Origin: Actinomycetes bacterium | GTDB taxonomy: Bacteria; Actinomycetota; Coriobacteriia; Anaerosomatales; Anaerosomataceae | Reading direction: 5' to 3' | DNA length: 64,000 nucleotides | Assembly (NCBI GenBank): GCA_022839745.1 | Contig: JALHJB010000012.1 | Span: 11,083 to 75,082 of the forward strand | Shown here: in pieces, positions 32,441 to 41,148 of the stretch | Position numbering within the stretch: position 1 is the stretch's first letter | How the letters are laid out: each line of letters starts with the position of its first letter | Position numbers and translations under genes: made by a program | The notes under the pieces: generated by a model | The model's input: only the letters and a program-made list of their open reading frames with translations | Told to the model about the DNA's origin: nothing | The model's database searches: none

Positions 32441-33928
32441 ATGGAGCGGGACGCGGGAGCGTGCGTCACCCCCGGGATGCTCACCGATCTGTACCAGCTC
32501 ACGATGGCGCACGCCTATCAGGCGGCGGGCGTGGCCGGCACCGAGGCGTGCTTCCACCTCTACTTCAGAGGCAACCCGTTCGACGGTGGCTATTCCGTGG
32601 CGTGTGGGCTCGCGCAGGCCGTCGAGTATCTCGAGCACCTCTCGTTCTCGCCCGCGGACGCTGCCTATCTCGCCACGCTCACCGGCAACGACGGTGCGCC
32701 GCTCTTCCCGCAGGAGTTCCTCGTGTGGCTGGAGTCCTTCCGTTTCGACGCCGACGTGCTCGCGGTGCCCGAGGGCACGGTGGTGTTCCCCGGCGAGCCG
32801 CTGCTGCGTGTGACGGGGCCGATCGCCACGTGTCAGATCGTGGAGACCGCGCTCCTCAACATCATCAACTTCCAGACGCTCGTGGCCACCAAGGCGGCGA
32901 GAGTGTGTCGTGCCGCCGAGGGCGATCCGGTGCTCGAGTTCGGGCTCAGGCGCGCGCAGGGACCGGACGGCGGGCTCTCTGCCGGTCGAGCGGCGTACGT
33001 GGGCGGCTGCGTGGGCACCTCCAACGTGCTCACCGGGCAACGCTATGGGGTCCCGGTGGGCGGCACGCACGCGCACAGCCTCGTGATGCTCTTCGACACG
33101 GAGCTCGCGGCGTTCCTCGCGTACGCCGAGGCGCTGCCCAACAACGCGGTGCTGCTCGTGGACACGTACGACACGCTCGGAGGGGTGCGCAACGCTATCC
33201 GGGCTGGGGAGCGCCTCCGGGAGCTGGGCCACGACCTCGCGGGCATCCGGATCGACTCCGGGGACCTCGCCTGGCTCTCCATCCGCGCCCGCGAGATCCT
33301 CGACGAGGCCGGCTTTGGCGCCACCCGTATCTACGCCTCGAACGAACTCGACGAGCACACCATCGAAAGCCTCAAGGAACAGGGCGCCGCGGTCGACGTG
33401 TGGGGCGTGGGCACCAAGCTTGTGACCGCGTACGACCAGCCGGCGCTCGGCGGGGTGTACAAGCTCTCCGCGGTGCGCGAGCCGGGCGGCGTGTGGCAAC
33501 CGCGGGTGAAGGTCTCCGAACAGGCCGCCAAGGTCACCACGCCGGGGCTGCTTCGTGTGCGCCGGTACTTCGATGACGATGGCATGTTCATCGGTGACAT
33601 GATCTACGACGAGCTCGTCCCGCCGGCCGATGAGTGCGTGATGGTCGACCCCGCCGACGCCACCCGGCGCACCTCGTACTGCGGTATGCACTCCGCCGAG
33701 GAGCTGCTGGTGCCGGTCTTCGAGGCAGGGGCATGCGTGTACGAGACCCCGCCGCTCGCGGAGTCACGTGACCGGGCGCTCGCGCAGCTGTCCCGGCTCG
33801 ATCCCAGCCACCTGCGCCTGCTCAACCCCCACATCTACAAGGTGGGCATGGAGCTCGGGCTCTACGAGCGCAAGACCGCGCTCATCCTGGCCGCTCGCGG
33901 GTTCGGTGCCGACGAAGGAGGACGATGA
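32441..33928 (+). CDS. pncB: Nicotinate phosphoribosyltransferase
   Basis: A 495-residue type II-fold phosphoribosyltransferase that makes nicotinate mononucleotide from nicotinate and PRPP in NAD salvage. The family start TDLYQLTMAHAY, FHLYFRGNPF, the central EFGLRRAQGPDGG with its active-site Arg residues, GTHAHSLVM (regulatory His), VDTYDTLGG and IRIDSGDL are all present. Length is at the long end of the family. The ATG at 32441 has AAAGGAG 7 bp ahead. It overlaps pncA by 4 bp (ATGA). A TATCCT about 35 bp before the start may be its -10. Confidence 0.94.
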   Translation: MERDAGACVTPGMLTDLYQLTMAHAYQAAGVAGTEACFHLYFRGNPFDGGYSVACGLAQAVEYLEHLSFSPADAAYLATLTGNDGAPLFPQEFLVWLESFRFDADVLAVPEGTVVFPGEPLLRVTGPIATCQIVETALLNIINFQTLVATKAARVCRAAEGDPVLEFGLRRAQGPDGGLSAGRAAYVGGCVGTSNVLTGQRYGVPVGGTHAHSLVMLFDTELAAFLAYAEALPNNAVLLVDTYDTLGGVRNAIRAGERLRELGHDLAGIRIDSGDLAWLSIRAREILDEAGFGATRIYASNELDEHTIESLKEQGAAVDVWGVGTKLVTAYDQPALGGVYKLSAVREPGGVWQPRVKVSEQAAKVTTPGLLRVRRYFDDDGMFIGDMIYDELVPPADECVMVDPADATRRTSYCGMHSAEELLVPVFEAGACVYETPPLAESRDRALAQLSRLDPSHLRLLNPHIYKVGMELGLYERKTALILAARGFGADEGGR

Positions 33929-34545
33929 CCATGCGCGCGCTGCTGCTGGTGGACCTGCAGAACGACTTCATGCCCTTCGGCGCCCTGCCGGTGGCCGACG
34001 GTGACGCCGTGGTACCGGTGGCAAACGAGCTGATCCCCCGCTTCAGCCTGGTGGTGGCGAGTCAGGACTGGCATCCTCACGATCACGGCAGTTTCGCCTC
34101 GGTGCACCCCGGAACCAACCCCGGCGATGTGATCGACCTGGGCGGTGTGAGCCAGGTGTTGTGGCCCGACCATTGCGTGCAGAACACGCCCGGTGCGTCG
34201 TTCCACGCTGGCCTGGATATCGGCGGTGTCGACCATGTTGTGCGCAAGGGTACCGATCCGGCTGTGGACAGCTACAGCGCGTTTTTCGACAACGACCGGC
34301 GACGCGACACCGGGCTTGCGGCCTACCTTGAGGAGCGCGGTGCCGAGGAACTCGTGATCATGGGGCTCGCGACCGACTACTGCGTGCGGGCGACCGTGCT
34401 CGACGCCTGTGGGCTTGGGTTCGGTGTCACGGTCATCGAGGACGGGTGCCGCGGCGTGGATGTGGCGCCGGGTGACAGCGAGCGCGCATTCGCCGACATG
34501 CGGTCGGCCGGCGCGCGGGTCATACCTGCCGCGGAACTGACGTGA
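33925..34545 (+). CDS. pncA: Nicotinamidase
   Basis: A 206-residue isochorismatase-fold amidase that converts nicotinamide to nicotinate, the substrate of the overlapping pncB product. The catalytic triad can be read as Asp in LVDLQNDF, Lys in VVRKGTDP and Cys in ATDYCVRATVLDA. The metal-binding DWHPHDHGSF is complete. The product of one enzyme feeds the next, and translational coupling (4-bp overlap) supports joint use. Two ATGs (33925 and 33931) are both possible; the first is reported, the second has better spacing from GGAGG. Confidence 0.95.
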   Translation: MTMRALLLVDLQNDFMPFGALPVADGDAVVPVANELIPRFSLVVASQDWHPHDHGSFASVHPGTNPGDVIDLGGVSQVLWPDHCVQNTPGASFHAGLDIGGVDHVVRKGTDPAVDSYSAFFDNDRRRDTGLAAYLEERGAEELVIMGLATDYCVRATVLDACGLGFGVTVIEDGCRGVDVAPGDSERAFADMRSAGARVIPAAELT

Positions 34546-34555
34546 AGGAGAGACG

Positions 34556-35137
34556 ATGAAGGTCGTTGCGATATCGGGAAGCGCCCGCAAGGGCGGCAAT
34601 ACCGCGATCATGTTGCGCCGCGTGCTGGGCGTGCTCGAGAGCCATGGCATCGAGACGGAGCTCATCGAGCTTGCGGGCAAGAAGGCACAGGGCTGCACGG
34701 TGTGCCTCAAGTGCCGCGAGACGAAGGACCGGCAGTGCCATGGCCGCAAGGACGCGATCAACGAGTGCATCGCGGCGGCGGCCGAGGCCGACGGGATCAT
34801 CATCGGCTCGCCGGTGTACTTCGCCGACGTCACCTCCGAGACCAAGGCGCTCATCGACCGCCTGGGCTACGTAGCCGGGGCAAACCCGGGGATGCTTGAG
34901 CGCAAGGTGGGCGCCGCTGTGGTGGTCGAGCGGCGCGGCGGGGCCGTCCACGCGTTCGATTCGATCATGCATCTCTTCATGATCCGGCAGATGATCGTGG
35001 CCGGTTCGCGCTACTGGAACCTGGGCTTCGGGGCGGCGCCTGGCGAGGTGGAAGGCGACGAGGAGGCGCTCCTTACGATGGATGTCCTCGGCGAGAACAT
35101 GGCCTGGTTGCTCGAGCGTACCGCGGGGGCGCGGTAG
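34556..35137 (+). CDS. Flavodoxin-fold NAD(P)H-dependent FMN oxidoreductase
   Basis: A 193-residue flavodoxin-like protein of the iron-sulfur flavoprotein / NADPH-FMN reductase group. It opens with VVAISGSARKGGNT (FMN phosphate loop) and has the SPVYFADVTSETKALIDR flavin loop. Between them lies a cysteine motif, CTVCLKCRETKDRQC, of the type seen in iron-sulfur flavoproteins, though the spacing is not the classical compact one. Redox partner and substrate are unknown. GGAGAG precedes the ATG. It lies 10 bp after pncA, so it may be in the same transcript. Confidence 0.78.
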   Translation: MKVVAISGSARKGGNTAIMLRRVLGVLESHGIETELIELAGKKAQGCTVCLKCRETKDRQCHGRKDAINECIAAAAEADGIIIGSPVYFADVTSETKALIDRLGYVAGANPGMLERKVGAAVVVERRGGAVHAFDSIMHLFMIRQMIVAGSRYWNLGFGAAPGEVEGDEEALLTMDVLGENMAWLLERTAGAR

Positions 35138-35311
35138 CGGTTCTTCGGCACCGATGCCGGTCGTCGCCCTGAGGTGTGGGCCGTCACGTTCGGCCATGTT
35201 CGCTCGTGCTCGTGCGCGCCATCCGTCGGAAGGCGCTTATCGTGCGGCGTGATGCGTACGATACTCAAGACGTAGACATCCAGGGGGGATCGCTGCGTCC
35301 GGAGGTGGCAC

Positions 35312-35953
35312 ATGAAGCGCGTGATAGCGTCGGCCCTCGTGCTTGCGCTCGCACTCACCCTTGCACTCCCAACCGCCGCTCTTGCGAAGCGGGGAGGGGT
35401 TCCCGCAAGTCCGAACGGCAAAGGCGCGGCCGCAGCGCCGGGTGTCAAGGACGAGGCGCCGGCCGAGCGTGGAGGCGGCAAGGGTGCGGCAACGGCTCCC
35501 GGTCAGGCCGCTCGCAGCGCCGAGGAGACCGCGACCGAAGACGCCGATGAGCCCGATCGGCTCGGCAACGGACAGGGCAGGAGCTCCAAGTCGCGTGGCG
35601 CTGATACCGCCGAGCAGGCGCGCGAGCGCGTCCGCTCCGAAGACGGTTCGGGCACGCCTGCGCCCAAGCGGACCGGAATCGCCAACGCCCTCGACCGCCT
35701 GGAGCGGAACCTCGAGCGCATGCAGGCCCAACTGGAGGCGGGGACGCGCTCCTCGCTACCGACCGGGCCGCAGCGCGCCATCGCCAAGTTCATGTCGTGG
35801 CTCGGCATCGGAGAGGAATACCCGGTGGACACGCCGCCAGAGGACGATGGTCCTTCCGAGGAGCCCACGGGGACGGTAGAACCCACGGGGACGGTGGAGC
35901 CCACAGGCACGATCGAGCCAACAGCCACTCCCGAGGCCGACGCGATCTCGTAG
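35312..35953 (+). CDS. Secreted low-complexity protein with C-terminal EPTGTV repeats
   Basis: A 213-residue exported protein. The signal peptide (VIASALVLALALTLALPTAALA) is followed by a Gly/Ala/Lys/Glu-rich disordered region, a short amphipathic helix (IANALDRLERNLERMQAQLE) near the middle, and an acidic Pro/Thr tail with three EPTGT units encoded by 18-bp tandem repeats. There is no wall-sorting motif. Function is unknown; a surface or matrix linker is possible. GGAGGTGGCAC precedes the ATG. It stands alone. Confidence 0.65.
   Translation: MKRVIASALVLALALTLALPTAALAKRGGVPASPNGKGAAAAPGVKDEAPAERGGGKGAATAPGQAARSAEETATEDADEPDRLGNGQGRSSKSRGADTAEQARERVRSEDGSGTPAPKRTGIANALDRLERNLERMQAQLEAGTRSSLPTGPQRAIAKFMSWLGIGEEYPVDTPPEDDGPSEEPTGTVEPTGTVEPTGTIEPTATPEADAIS
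35861..35932 (+). repeat. 18-bp tandem repeats in the secreted protein gene
   Basis: Units begin at 35861, 35879 and 35897, with a degenerate fourth at 35915. Each encodes Glu-Pro-Thr-Gly-Thr-Val or a near variant. Such in-frame repeats can change in copy number. Confidence 0.75.
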
Positions 35954-36144
35954 GCCTCGGACTGGGCCGGGAGCGGACTCACCGCAACCACGGGGCACCT
36001 GAGCTTCCTCTTCAAGCTCCACGGCGTGCGGGCCGATTGGATCGGCAGACCTCCACCGGGCGCACCCTTCCGCGCGACCGGACATCCTGCGTGCGTGATA
36101 GGCTGTGTGTGCAGGACTTGGTCTGCGTTTGGAAGGAGTCGCCC

Positions 36145-37014
36145 GTGGGCGTGAAAGTGATCACCGATAGCACGTCGTACATCCCGCGCCCCCGTCGTGA
36201 GGCGCTCGACATAGGTGTCGCACAGCTTTCATCGCTGCTCGACGGCGTGACATATCCCGACGATCCCGATGATTGCGCCGCGTTCTACGCCGCGCTTGCG
36301 GCCACGAGCTCGTGGCCCACAACGTCGCAGCCCTCCGTGCAGGACATCGTCGACCTGATGGAGGAGCGCGTCAGCGCCGGTCATTCGGTCGTAGGCGTCT
36401 TCATCTCGGAGCTCATGAGCGGCACGTATTCCACCGCGCTGCTTGCGCGGGACCTGGTGCGCGAGAAGCATCCCGATGCGGTGATCGAGGTCGTCGACGG
36501 CAGGAGCAACTCCCTCGAGCTCGGCTTCGCCGTGCTGGCGGCCGCCGAGGCCGCCGCAGAGGGCAAGAGCGTGCCGGAGGTGGTGGCCGCCGCCGAGGAG
36601 CGCATACGCCACACCCGGTTCCTCTTCACGCCAGCGACCCTTGAGTATCTGCGCCGGGGAGGCCGGATCGGAAACGCCCAGGCGCTCTTGGCGACTCTGC
36701 TGCAGATCAAGCCGATCCTTACCGTTGCGGATGGCGTGACCGACACGTTTGCAAAGGTGCGGACTTTGCAAAAGGCCCACAGCCTCATCATCGAGACGTT
36801 CGCCTCCGATATCGAGGCATTCGGAGGCCTGGGTGAGGCCTACGTGCACCACATCAACGATCGCTCCGCCGGGGAGCGCTTCGCCGAGCGCGTTTCCGAG
36901 GTGGCGGGCAGGCCGGTGGAGGTGCGCGACATCGGGCCGGTGATCGGCACGCACGTTGGACCGGGCAGCGTCGCCGTCGTCTACTATACGAACGACCGAC
37001 TCGACAAGTCGTGA
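36145..37014 (+). CDS. DegV family fatty-acid-binding protein (first copy)
   Basis: A 289-residue DegV protein. It starts VKVITDSTSYIP, has the SQPSVQDIVDLMEE segment, the fatty-acid carboxylate site SELMSGTYSTA, YLRRGGRIGNAQALLATLLQIKPIL, and the final VIGTHVGPGSVAVVYY. Family members act as FakB subunits that present fatty acids to the FakA kinase; no fakA is in the window. I chose GTG at 36145, six bases after GGAAGGAG; the frame stays open upstream without support. A second DegV gene follows 66 bp later. Confidence 0.88.
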   Translation: MGVKVITDSTSYIPRPRREALDIGVAQLSSLLDGVTYPDDPDDCAAFYAALAATSSWPTTSQPSVQDIVDLMEERVSAGHSVVGVFISELMSGTYSTALLARDLVREKHPDAVIEVVDGRSNSLELGFAVLAAAEAAAEGKSVPEVVAAAEERIRHTRFLFTPATLEYLRRGGRIGNAQALLATLLQIKPILTVADGVTDTFAKVRTLQKAHSLIIETFASDIEAFGGLGEAYVHHINDRSAGERFAERVSEVAGRPVEVRDIGPVIGTHVGPGSVAVVYYTNDRLDKS

Positions 37015-37080
37015 TAGCCACATGTCGCCGTACGCGGTACCGTACGGCCAACGCATATGGACGCACCGTAGGGAGATCCC

Positions 37081-37938
37081 GTGCTACTCATTGACACCTG
37101 TTCGGACCTTCCCGCCGCGATCGTCGAGGAGCTTGGCGTCGAGGTGTTGAACTTCCCGTACACGCTGGCCGGTTGCGAGCATGTGGATGACTTCGGCCGT
37201 ACGCAGTCGCATCAGGAGTTCTATGCCGCGATGCGAGCAGGTGAGCACCCAACCACCATGCAGGTGCCCCGGAGCTCGTTCATCGACGTGTTCACGCGAT
37301 ACGCCGCCAAGGGTGAGCCGCTTCTCTACCTTGGCTTCTCCTCCGCGCTCTCCGGCACGTTCGATCTCGCCTGGCTCGCGCGCAAGGAGGTCCTCGAACA
37401 GTACCCGGATGCCGACATCAGGCTCGTCGATACCAAGGCCGCTGCTGTGGCCGAGGGACTGCTCGTGTATGAAGCCGCGCGCCGCTGGCGTGACGGCATG
37501 TCTCTCGACGACGTTGAGCGTTGGGTCGAGGCCGAGCGGCCGCGGCTCAACGGCTGGTTCATCGTCGACGATCTCGAGACGTTGCGCCGCGGTGGGCGCC
37601 TGAACGGCGCCATGGCCGCCGCCGGAACGCTCCTTGAGGTGAAGCCACTGCTGCACATCACCAACGATGGCCGGCTGGATCTCAAGCGATCGATCAGGGG
37701 CCGCGCCAAGTCGATGCGGGCGCTGGCCGATCTCGTGGCCGAGCGCGCGAAAGACCCGTCGGCGCAGACGATCGCAGTTGCCCACGGCGATGCGCTGGAA
37801 GACGCGGAGGCGCTCAAGGCGATGATCGCCGAGCGCGTGGACGTTGTCGACATCATCACGATGCAGACGGGCCCGGTCATCGGAGCGCATACAGGGCCGG
37901 GGATGCTGGCCGTGGTCTTCTGGGGTGAGGCGCAATAG
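37081..37938 (+). CDS. DegV family fatty-acid-binding protein (second copy)
   Basis: A 285-residue paralogue of the gene before it. It begins LLIDTCSDLPAAIV, carries HPTTMQVPRSSFIDVF, the ligand-site GFSSALSGTFDLA, LRRGGRLNGAMAAAGTLLEVKPLL and the closing VIGAHTGPGMLAVVFW. The two copies are clearly diverged, which suggests different fatty-acid specificity, as with multiple FakB proteins in Firmicutes. The start is GTG at 37081 after GGGAG. It is followed 2 bp later by an esterase gene, probably in the same transcript. Confidence 0.87.
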   Translation: MLLIDTCSDLPAAIVEELGVEVLNFPYTLAGCEHVDDFGRTQSHQEFYAAMRAGEHPTTMQVPRSSFIDVFTRYAAKGEPLLYLGFSSALSGTFDLAWLARKEVLEQYPDADIRLVDTKAAAVAEGLLVYEAARRWRDGMSLDDVERWVEAERPRLNGWFIVDDLETLRRGGRLNGAMAAAGTLLEVKPLLHITNDGRLDLKRSIRGRAKSMRALADLVAERAKDPSAQTIAVAHGDALEDAEALKAMIAERVDVVDIITMQTGPVIGAHTGPGMLAVVFWGEAQ

Positions 37939-37940
37939 TC

Positions 37941-38798
37941 GTGAGCCACAGGTCGTGGGCGGTAGCAGAGCGGCTGTCGCTGCCCGTGATCTACGCGGAG
38001 CTGAAGGCGCGCGGTGCTCGCCCGATGCCCGGAGTTGCCGAGGAGCGCATCGACTACGGATCAGACCCGGCCCAGCACGTGCTCCTTCTCACGCCCGAGG
38101 CGCGCCGCTCCGGCGATCCGCTCGTGTACTTCATACACGGCGGCAGTTGGCGGTATGGGTCGCCGGAGCGGTTCCGTGCCATCGGCAGATTCTTCGCGCG
38201 ACACGGCTACATCGCCGCGCTCGGCGGGTACCGGCTCGTGCCGGGTGCACGATACCCCGCGCAGTTGCATGACGTGCTGGACGGCCTGCGGACAGCACTC
38301 GAGTGGAGGGCGTCCGCCGGGCTTCAGGACGGTCCGGTGGTCGTGGCCGGACAGTCGGCGGGCGGGCACCTCGCGGCGTTGGCAGCATTTGCCGAGGAGA
38401 CGCGGCGCGATCGGGGGCTTGGAGACGTTCCTATCGCGGGAGTCCTGCCGATCAGCGGCGTGTTGGATCTTCACGTGCTGTGCCCGGAAAGGCGCATGTG
38501 TCCGCTCGTGTCGGACCTCATGGGCGGCGAGGCCGGGTGGGAGCGTGCCGACCCTGCCCGGTATGTCCACGGGGGACCACGCATCCCGATACTGTGCCTG
38601 CACGGATCACAGGACCCGCTCGTACCGGTGGAGGTAGCCGCGTCGTTCGTGCTGCGCGCCAATGGCGCCGAGGGCGATCATGCCACGTTCATCGCCGACC
38701 CGCGCGGGCATCACGCCGATCTCACGCGCATCTTCTGGCGGGAGACGCCACTCAAGCGGCCGATGCTCGAGTGGCTGGACGACATCAGCGCCACGTGA
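37941..38798 (+). CDS. Alpha/beta-hydrolase, carboxylesterase (HSL/BD-FAE-like)
   Basis: A 285-residue cytosolic alpha/beta-hydrolase. The oxyanion motif FIHGGSW, the nucleophile elbow AGQSAGGHLA (Ser), an acid in LHGSQDPLVPVE and a late His in DPRGHHADL complete the triad. The closest layout is the lipase/esterase family with HGG motifs (kynurenine formamidase-like and HSL-like). Its substrate is unknown; next to DegV genes, acyl-ester hydrolysis is a reasonable guess. The start is GTG at 37941, two bases after the DegV stop. Confidence 0.82.
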   Translation: MSHRSWAVAERLSLPVIYAELKARGARPMPGVAEERIDYGSDPAQHVLLLTPEARRSGDPLVYFIHGGSWRYGSPERFRAIGRFFARHGYIAALGGYRLVPGARYPAQLHDVLDGLRTALEWRASAGLQDGPVVVAGQSAGGHLAALAAFAEETRRDRGLGDVPIAGVLPISGVLDLHVLCPERRMCPLVSDLMGGEAGWERADPARYVHGGPRIPILCLHGSQDPLVPVEVAASFVLRANGAEGDHATFIADPRGHHADLTRIFWRETPLKRPMLEWLDDISAT

Positions 38799-38833
38799 CG
38801 CTCGTATCGCCCAGCCACTGAGTCACCGGTGCG

Positions 38834-40237
38834 TCACAACCGCGCGCCACCGTCCCGGCCCGCCGCGCCTGACACGTCCTTGCGGCGCATACGGTAGTCG
38901 GTGACCTCGGTGAATCCGTACTTCTGCGAGAACATGTCGAGGACCTGCGTGAACCTGATCCCGCTGGACCGCTCTTCGATGTGGTACGTGGCGCGCACCG
39001 CTGGCTTGCCGAGCTCGACCAGACGGCTAAGGTCGACCGGCGTGGCTACGAGCACGACATCCGCGTCTGACGCCTGCACGGTCGCTTCCAGATCCGCGAG
39101 CTGTTCGGGCGAGTAGCCCATTGCGGGCAGGATCTCGGTGAGGTGGCCGAACTTGTCAAGTGTGTCTTTGATGCTGCCCACGGCAAATGGCCTCGGGTCG
39201 ATGAGCTCGGCGGCACCTGCGCGTTTGGCGGCGATAGCACCGGCGCCGTAGGGCATTCCGCCGTGGGTCACCGTGGGACCGTCCTCGATGACCAGCACGC
39301 GTTTGCCGGCAAGAGCGGACTCGTCCACGTCGATCGCCGAGTCGGTCTGGATCACGAGCGCGGAGGGGTTGTACTCGAGGGCCGCGGCTCGAAGGGCTGC
39401 GATGTCCTCGGGGTCAGCGCTGTCGGCCTTGTTGATCACGAGGATGTCGGCGCGCAGGAAGTTCGCTTCGCCCGGGTGGTACAGCCGCTCGTGTCCGGCT
39501 CGGTGGGGGTCGAGCGCCACGATCTCCAGGTTCGAACGGATGAACGGCAGGTCGTTGTTCCCGCCGTCCCAGACGATCACGTCGGCTTCCTTCTCAGCCT
39601 CGCGAAGGATACGCTCATAGTCCACGCCTGCCATCACCACGGCGCCCGCTTCGATGAGCGGCTCGTACTCTTCGCGCTCCTCGATCGTGCACCCGAGACG
39701 ATCCAGGTCTTCGAGCGACGCATAGCGCTCGACGGCCATCGCGTTGAGGTCGCGATACGGCATGGGATGGCGGATGTCCACGGCCTTGATGCCGCGCTCG
39801 CGGAGCAACCTGAACAGATGGCGGCTGATGCTGCTCTTGCCAACACCGGTGCGCACAGCGCATACGGAGATGACCGGCTTGGTCGACTCGATCATCGTGG
39901 GCTCTGCTCCAAGCAGCGTGAAGTCGGCGCCCGCGGCGATCACCGACTGTGCGTGATGCATGACGTAGTCGTGGCTCACGTCGCTGTAGGCGAAGACGAC
40001 CTCATCCACGTCTTCTTCTGCGATCAGCTCGAGCAGGCGGCTCTCCGGAAGGATCGGGATGCCCTCGGGATACCGAGGGCCGGCCAACTCGGCGGGAAAC
40101 GTGCGCGAGTCGATACCGGGGATCTGCGTGGCGGTGAACGCCACGACCCGTACCGACTCGTCGTCACGGTAGCGGACCAGGAAGTCGTGGAAGTCGCGTC
40201 CCGCGGCCCCCATGATGACGATGCGTCTTTCAGACAT
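38834..40237 (-). CDS. Cyclic 2,3-diphosphoglycerate synthetase homologue
   Basis: A 467-residue P-loop protein that matches the cyclic 2,3-diphosphoglycerate synthetase / GTPase family. The N-terminal RIVIMGAAGRDFHDF Rossmann-like domain precedes a P-loop CAVRTGVGKSSISR, then VWDGGNNDLPF and LVINKADSAD. The enzyme makes cDPG, a thermoprotectant in some methanogens; bacterial members are common in thermophiles and anaerobes but are not proven to make it. The ATG at 40237 follows GGAG. It is a single gene on the minus strand. An alternative is a nucleotide-dependent kinase with another substrate. Confidence 0.8.
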   Translation of the reverse strand: MSERRIVIMGAAGRDFHDFLVRYRDDESVRVVAFTATQIPGIDSRTFPAELAGPRYPEGIPILPESRLLELIAEEDVDEVVFAYSDVSHDYVMHHAQSVIAAGADFTLLGAEPTMIESTKPVISVCAVRTGVGKSSISRHLFRLLRERGIKAVDIRHPMPYRDLNAMAVERYASLEDLDRLGCTIEEREEYEPLIEAGAVVMAGVDYERILREAEKEADVIVWDGGNNDLPFIRSNLEIVALDPHRAGHERLYHPGEANFLRADILVINKADSADPEDIAALRAAALEYNPSALVIQTDSAIDVDESALAGKRVLVIEDGPTVTHGGMPYGAGAIAAKRAGAAELIDPRPFAVGSIKDTLDKFGHLTEILPAMGYSPEQLADLEATVQASDADVVLVATPVDLSRLVELGKPAVRATYHIEERSSGIRFTQVLDMFSQKYGFTEVTDYRMRRKDVSGAAGRDGGARL

Positions 40238-40390
40238 ACCGGCTCCAATCGTTATACGGAACGACACCAAGATTATGCGCCACGAGCCCCCTCGCGTCAC
40301 AGCTTGCGCAGCAAACACGCATGCGGTATCCAGGTAGCGTGAATGCCTGCGCTACATGACGACCAACCTCCGTGTTCATGGGAGCGGCAC

Positions 40391-40465
40391 CCTGTGTTCA
40401 CAGGTTCTTCAAACCCTGTGGCGATACTCATCACTGTACGGCAATCAGAGATGCGATACCGCATC
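40391..40465. promoter_or_regulatory. Palindromes ahead of the DUF2680-like gene
   Basis: The 255-bp gap between two divergent genes (40238-40492) contains CCTGTG-TT-CACAGG (40391-40404), a perfect 14-bp palindrome that looks like an operator, and GATGCG-ATAC-CGCATC (40450-40465), a hairpin about 13 bp before the ribosome binding site. No firm promoter boxes were seen. Confidence 0.45.
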
Positions 40466-40492
40466 GAAACAGACACCCAGGAGGTGTGTACC

Positions 40493-41023
40493 GTGAAGAG
40501 CAGCAAGTCGATCGCATTGGTCGCGCTCGGCCTCACCGCCGGACTGGTGCTGGGCAGCGTTGGCGTTTCGTTCGCCGCCACCGAGGCCACAAGCACGAAC
40601 CCGGTCGTGTGTGCCGGCGCAAAGATGGGCCAGTCCATCCGTGACGCGGGCGGCAGGCTCGTGGACATCGTGGCCGATGTCACCGGACTTTCTGCCGAGG
40701 AGGTCCAGGCACAGCGCGCGGCCGGCGAGTCGGCCGCCGATATCGCTGAGGCCAATGGTTCTTCGGTTGAGGAGGTCGTGAACGCGGCCCTCGAGGCCCG
40801 CAAGGCGCTCCTCGACGAGCGGGTCGCCGATGGCACGCTCACGCAGGAGCAGGCCGATCTGATGTACGAGCAGATGACCGAGCGTCTCACCGAGCGTGTC
40901 AACACCGATGAGACCGGTCGTCCGAGCTGGGCCGGCCAGGGTGGCGGTATGGGCGGCGGCCGTGGTGGTCGCGGCGGCATGGGCGGCCAGGGGGCGTGCG
41001 GGAACTGCACCGTCACCCAGTAG
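40493..41023 (+). CDS. Exported DUF2680-like protein with Gly-rich tail
   Basis: A 176-residue exported protein. The signal peptide (SIALVALGLTAGLVLGSVGVSFA) leads into a helical domain with GLSAEEVQAQRAAGESAADIAEANG and then DGTLTQEQADLMYEQMTERLTERV, the alternating pattern of DUF2680 (YckD-like) proteins. The tail is a glycine/arginine-rich stretch ending in ACGNCTVTQ, a possible CxxC metal or disulfide site. Function is unknown. The start is GTG at 40493 with AGGAGG upstream; an in-frame ATG at 40451 lies inside the hairpin and has no such site. Confidence 0.72.
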   Translation: MKSSKSIALVALGLTAGLVLGSVGVSFAATEATSTNPVVCAGAKMGQSIRDAGGRLVDIVADVTGLSAEEVQAQRAAGESAADIAEANGSSVEEVVNAALEARKALLDERVADGTLTQEQADLMYEQMTERLTERVNTDETGRPSWAGQGGGMGGGRGGRGGMGGQGACGNCTVTQ

Positions 41024-41062
41024 CACTGACGTCCTGACGTACGTGAGATAGCATCACGAGTG

Positions 41063-41099
41063 ACCCCCGCGGGTGGCCGAAGCCGTCATCCGCGGGGGT
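41063..41099 (+). terminator. Hairpin terminator after the DUF2680-like gene
   Basis: ACCCCCGCGG (41063-41072) pairs with CCGCGGGGGT (41090-41099). The loop is 17 nt. TATACT, which overlaps the right arm's end, may also be the -10 of the following kinase gene. Confidence 0.6.
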
Positions 41100-41148
41100 A
41101 TACTTATGCCAGGATTCATCCGTGCTGCCATCGTCCAGTTGGAGTGCG

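Noticed and set aside
40441..40492. ATG at 40451 as start of the DUF2680-like gene
   Set aside because: It lies in a hairpin and lacks a ribosome binding site; GTG 40493 follows AGGAGG and begins a normal signal peptide.
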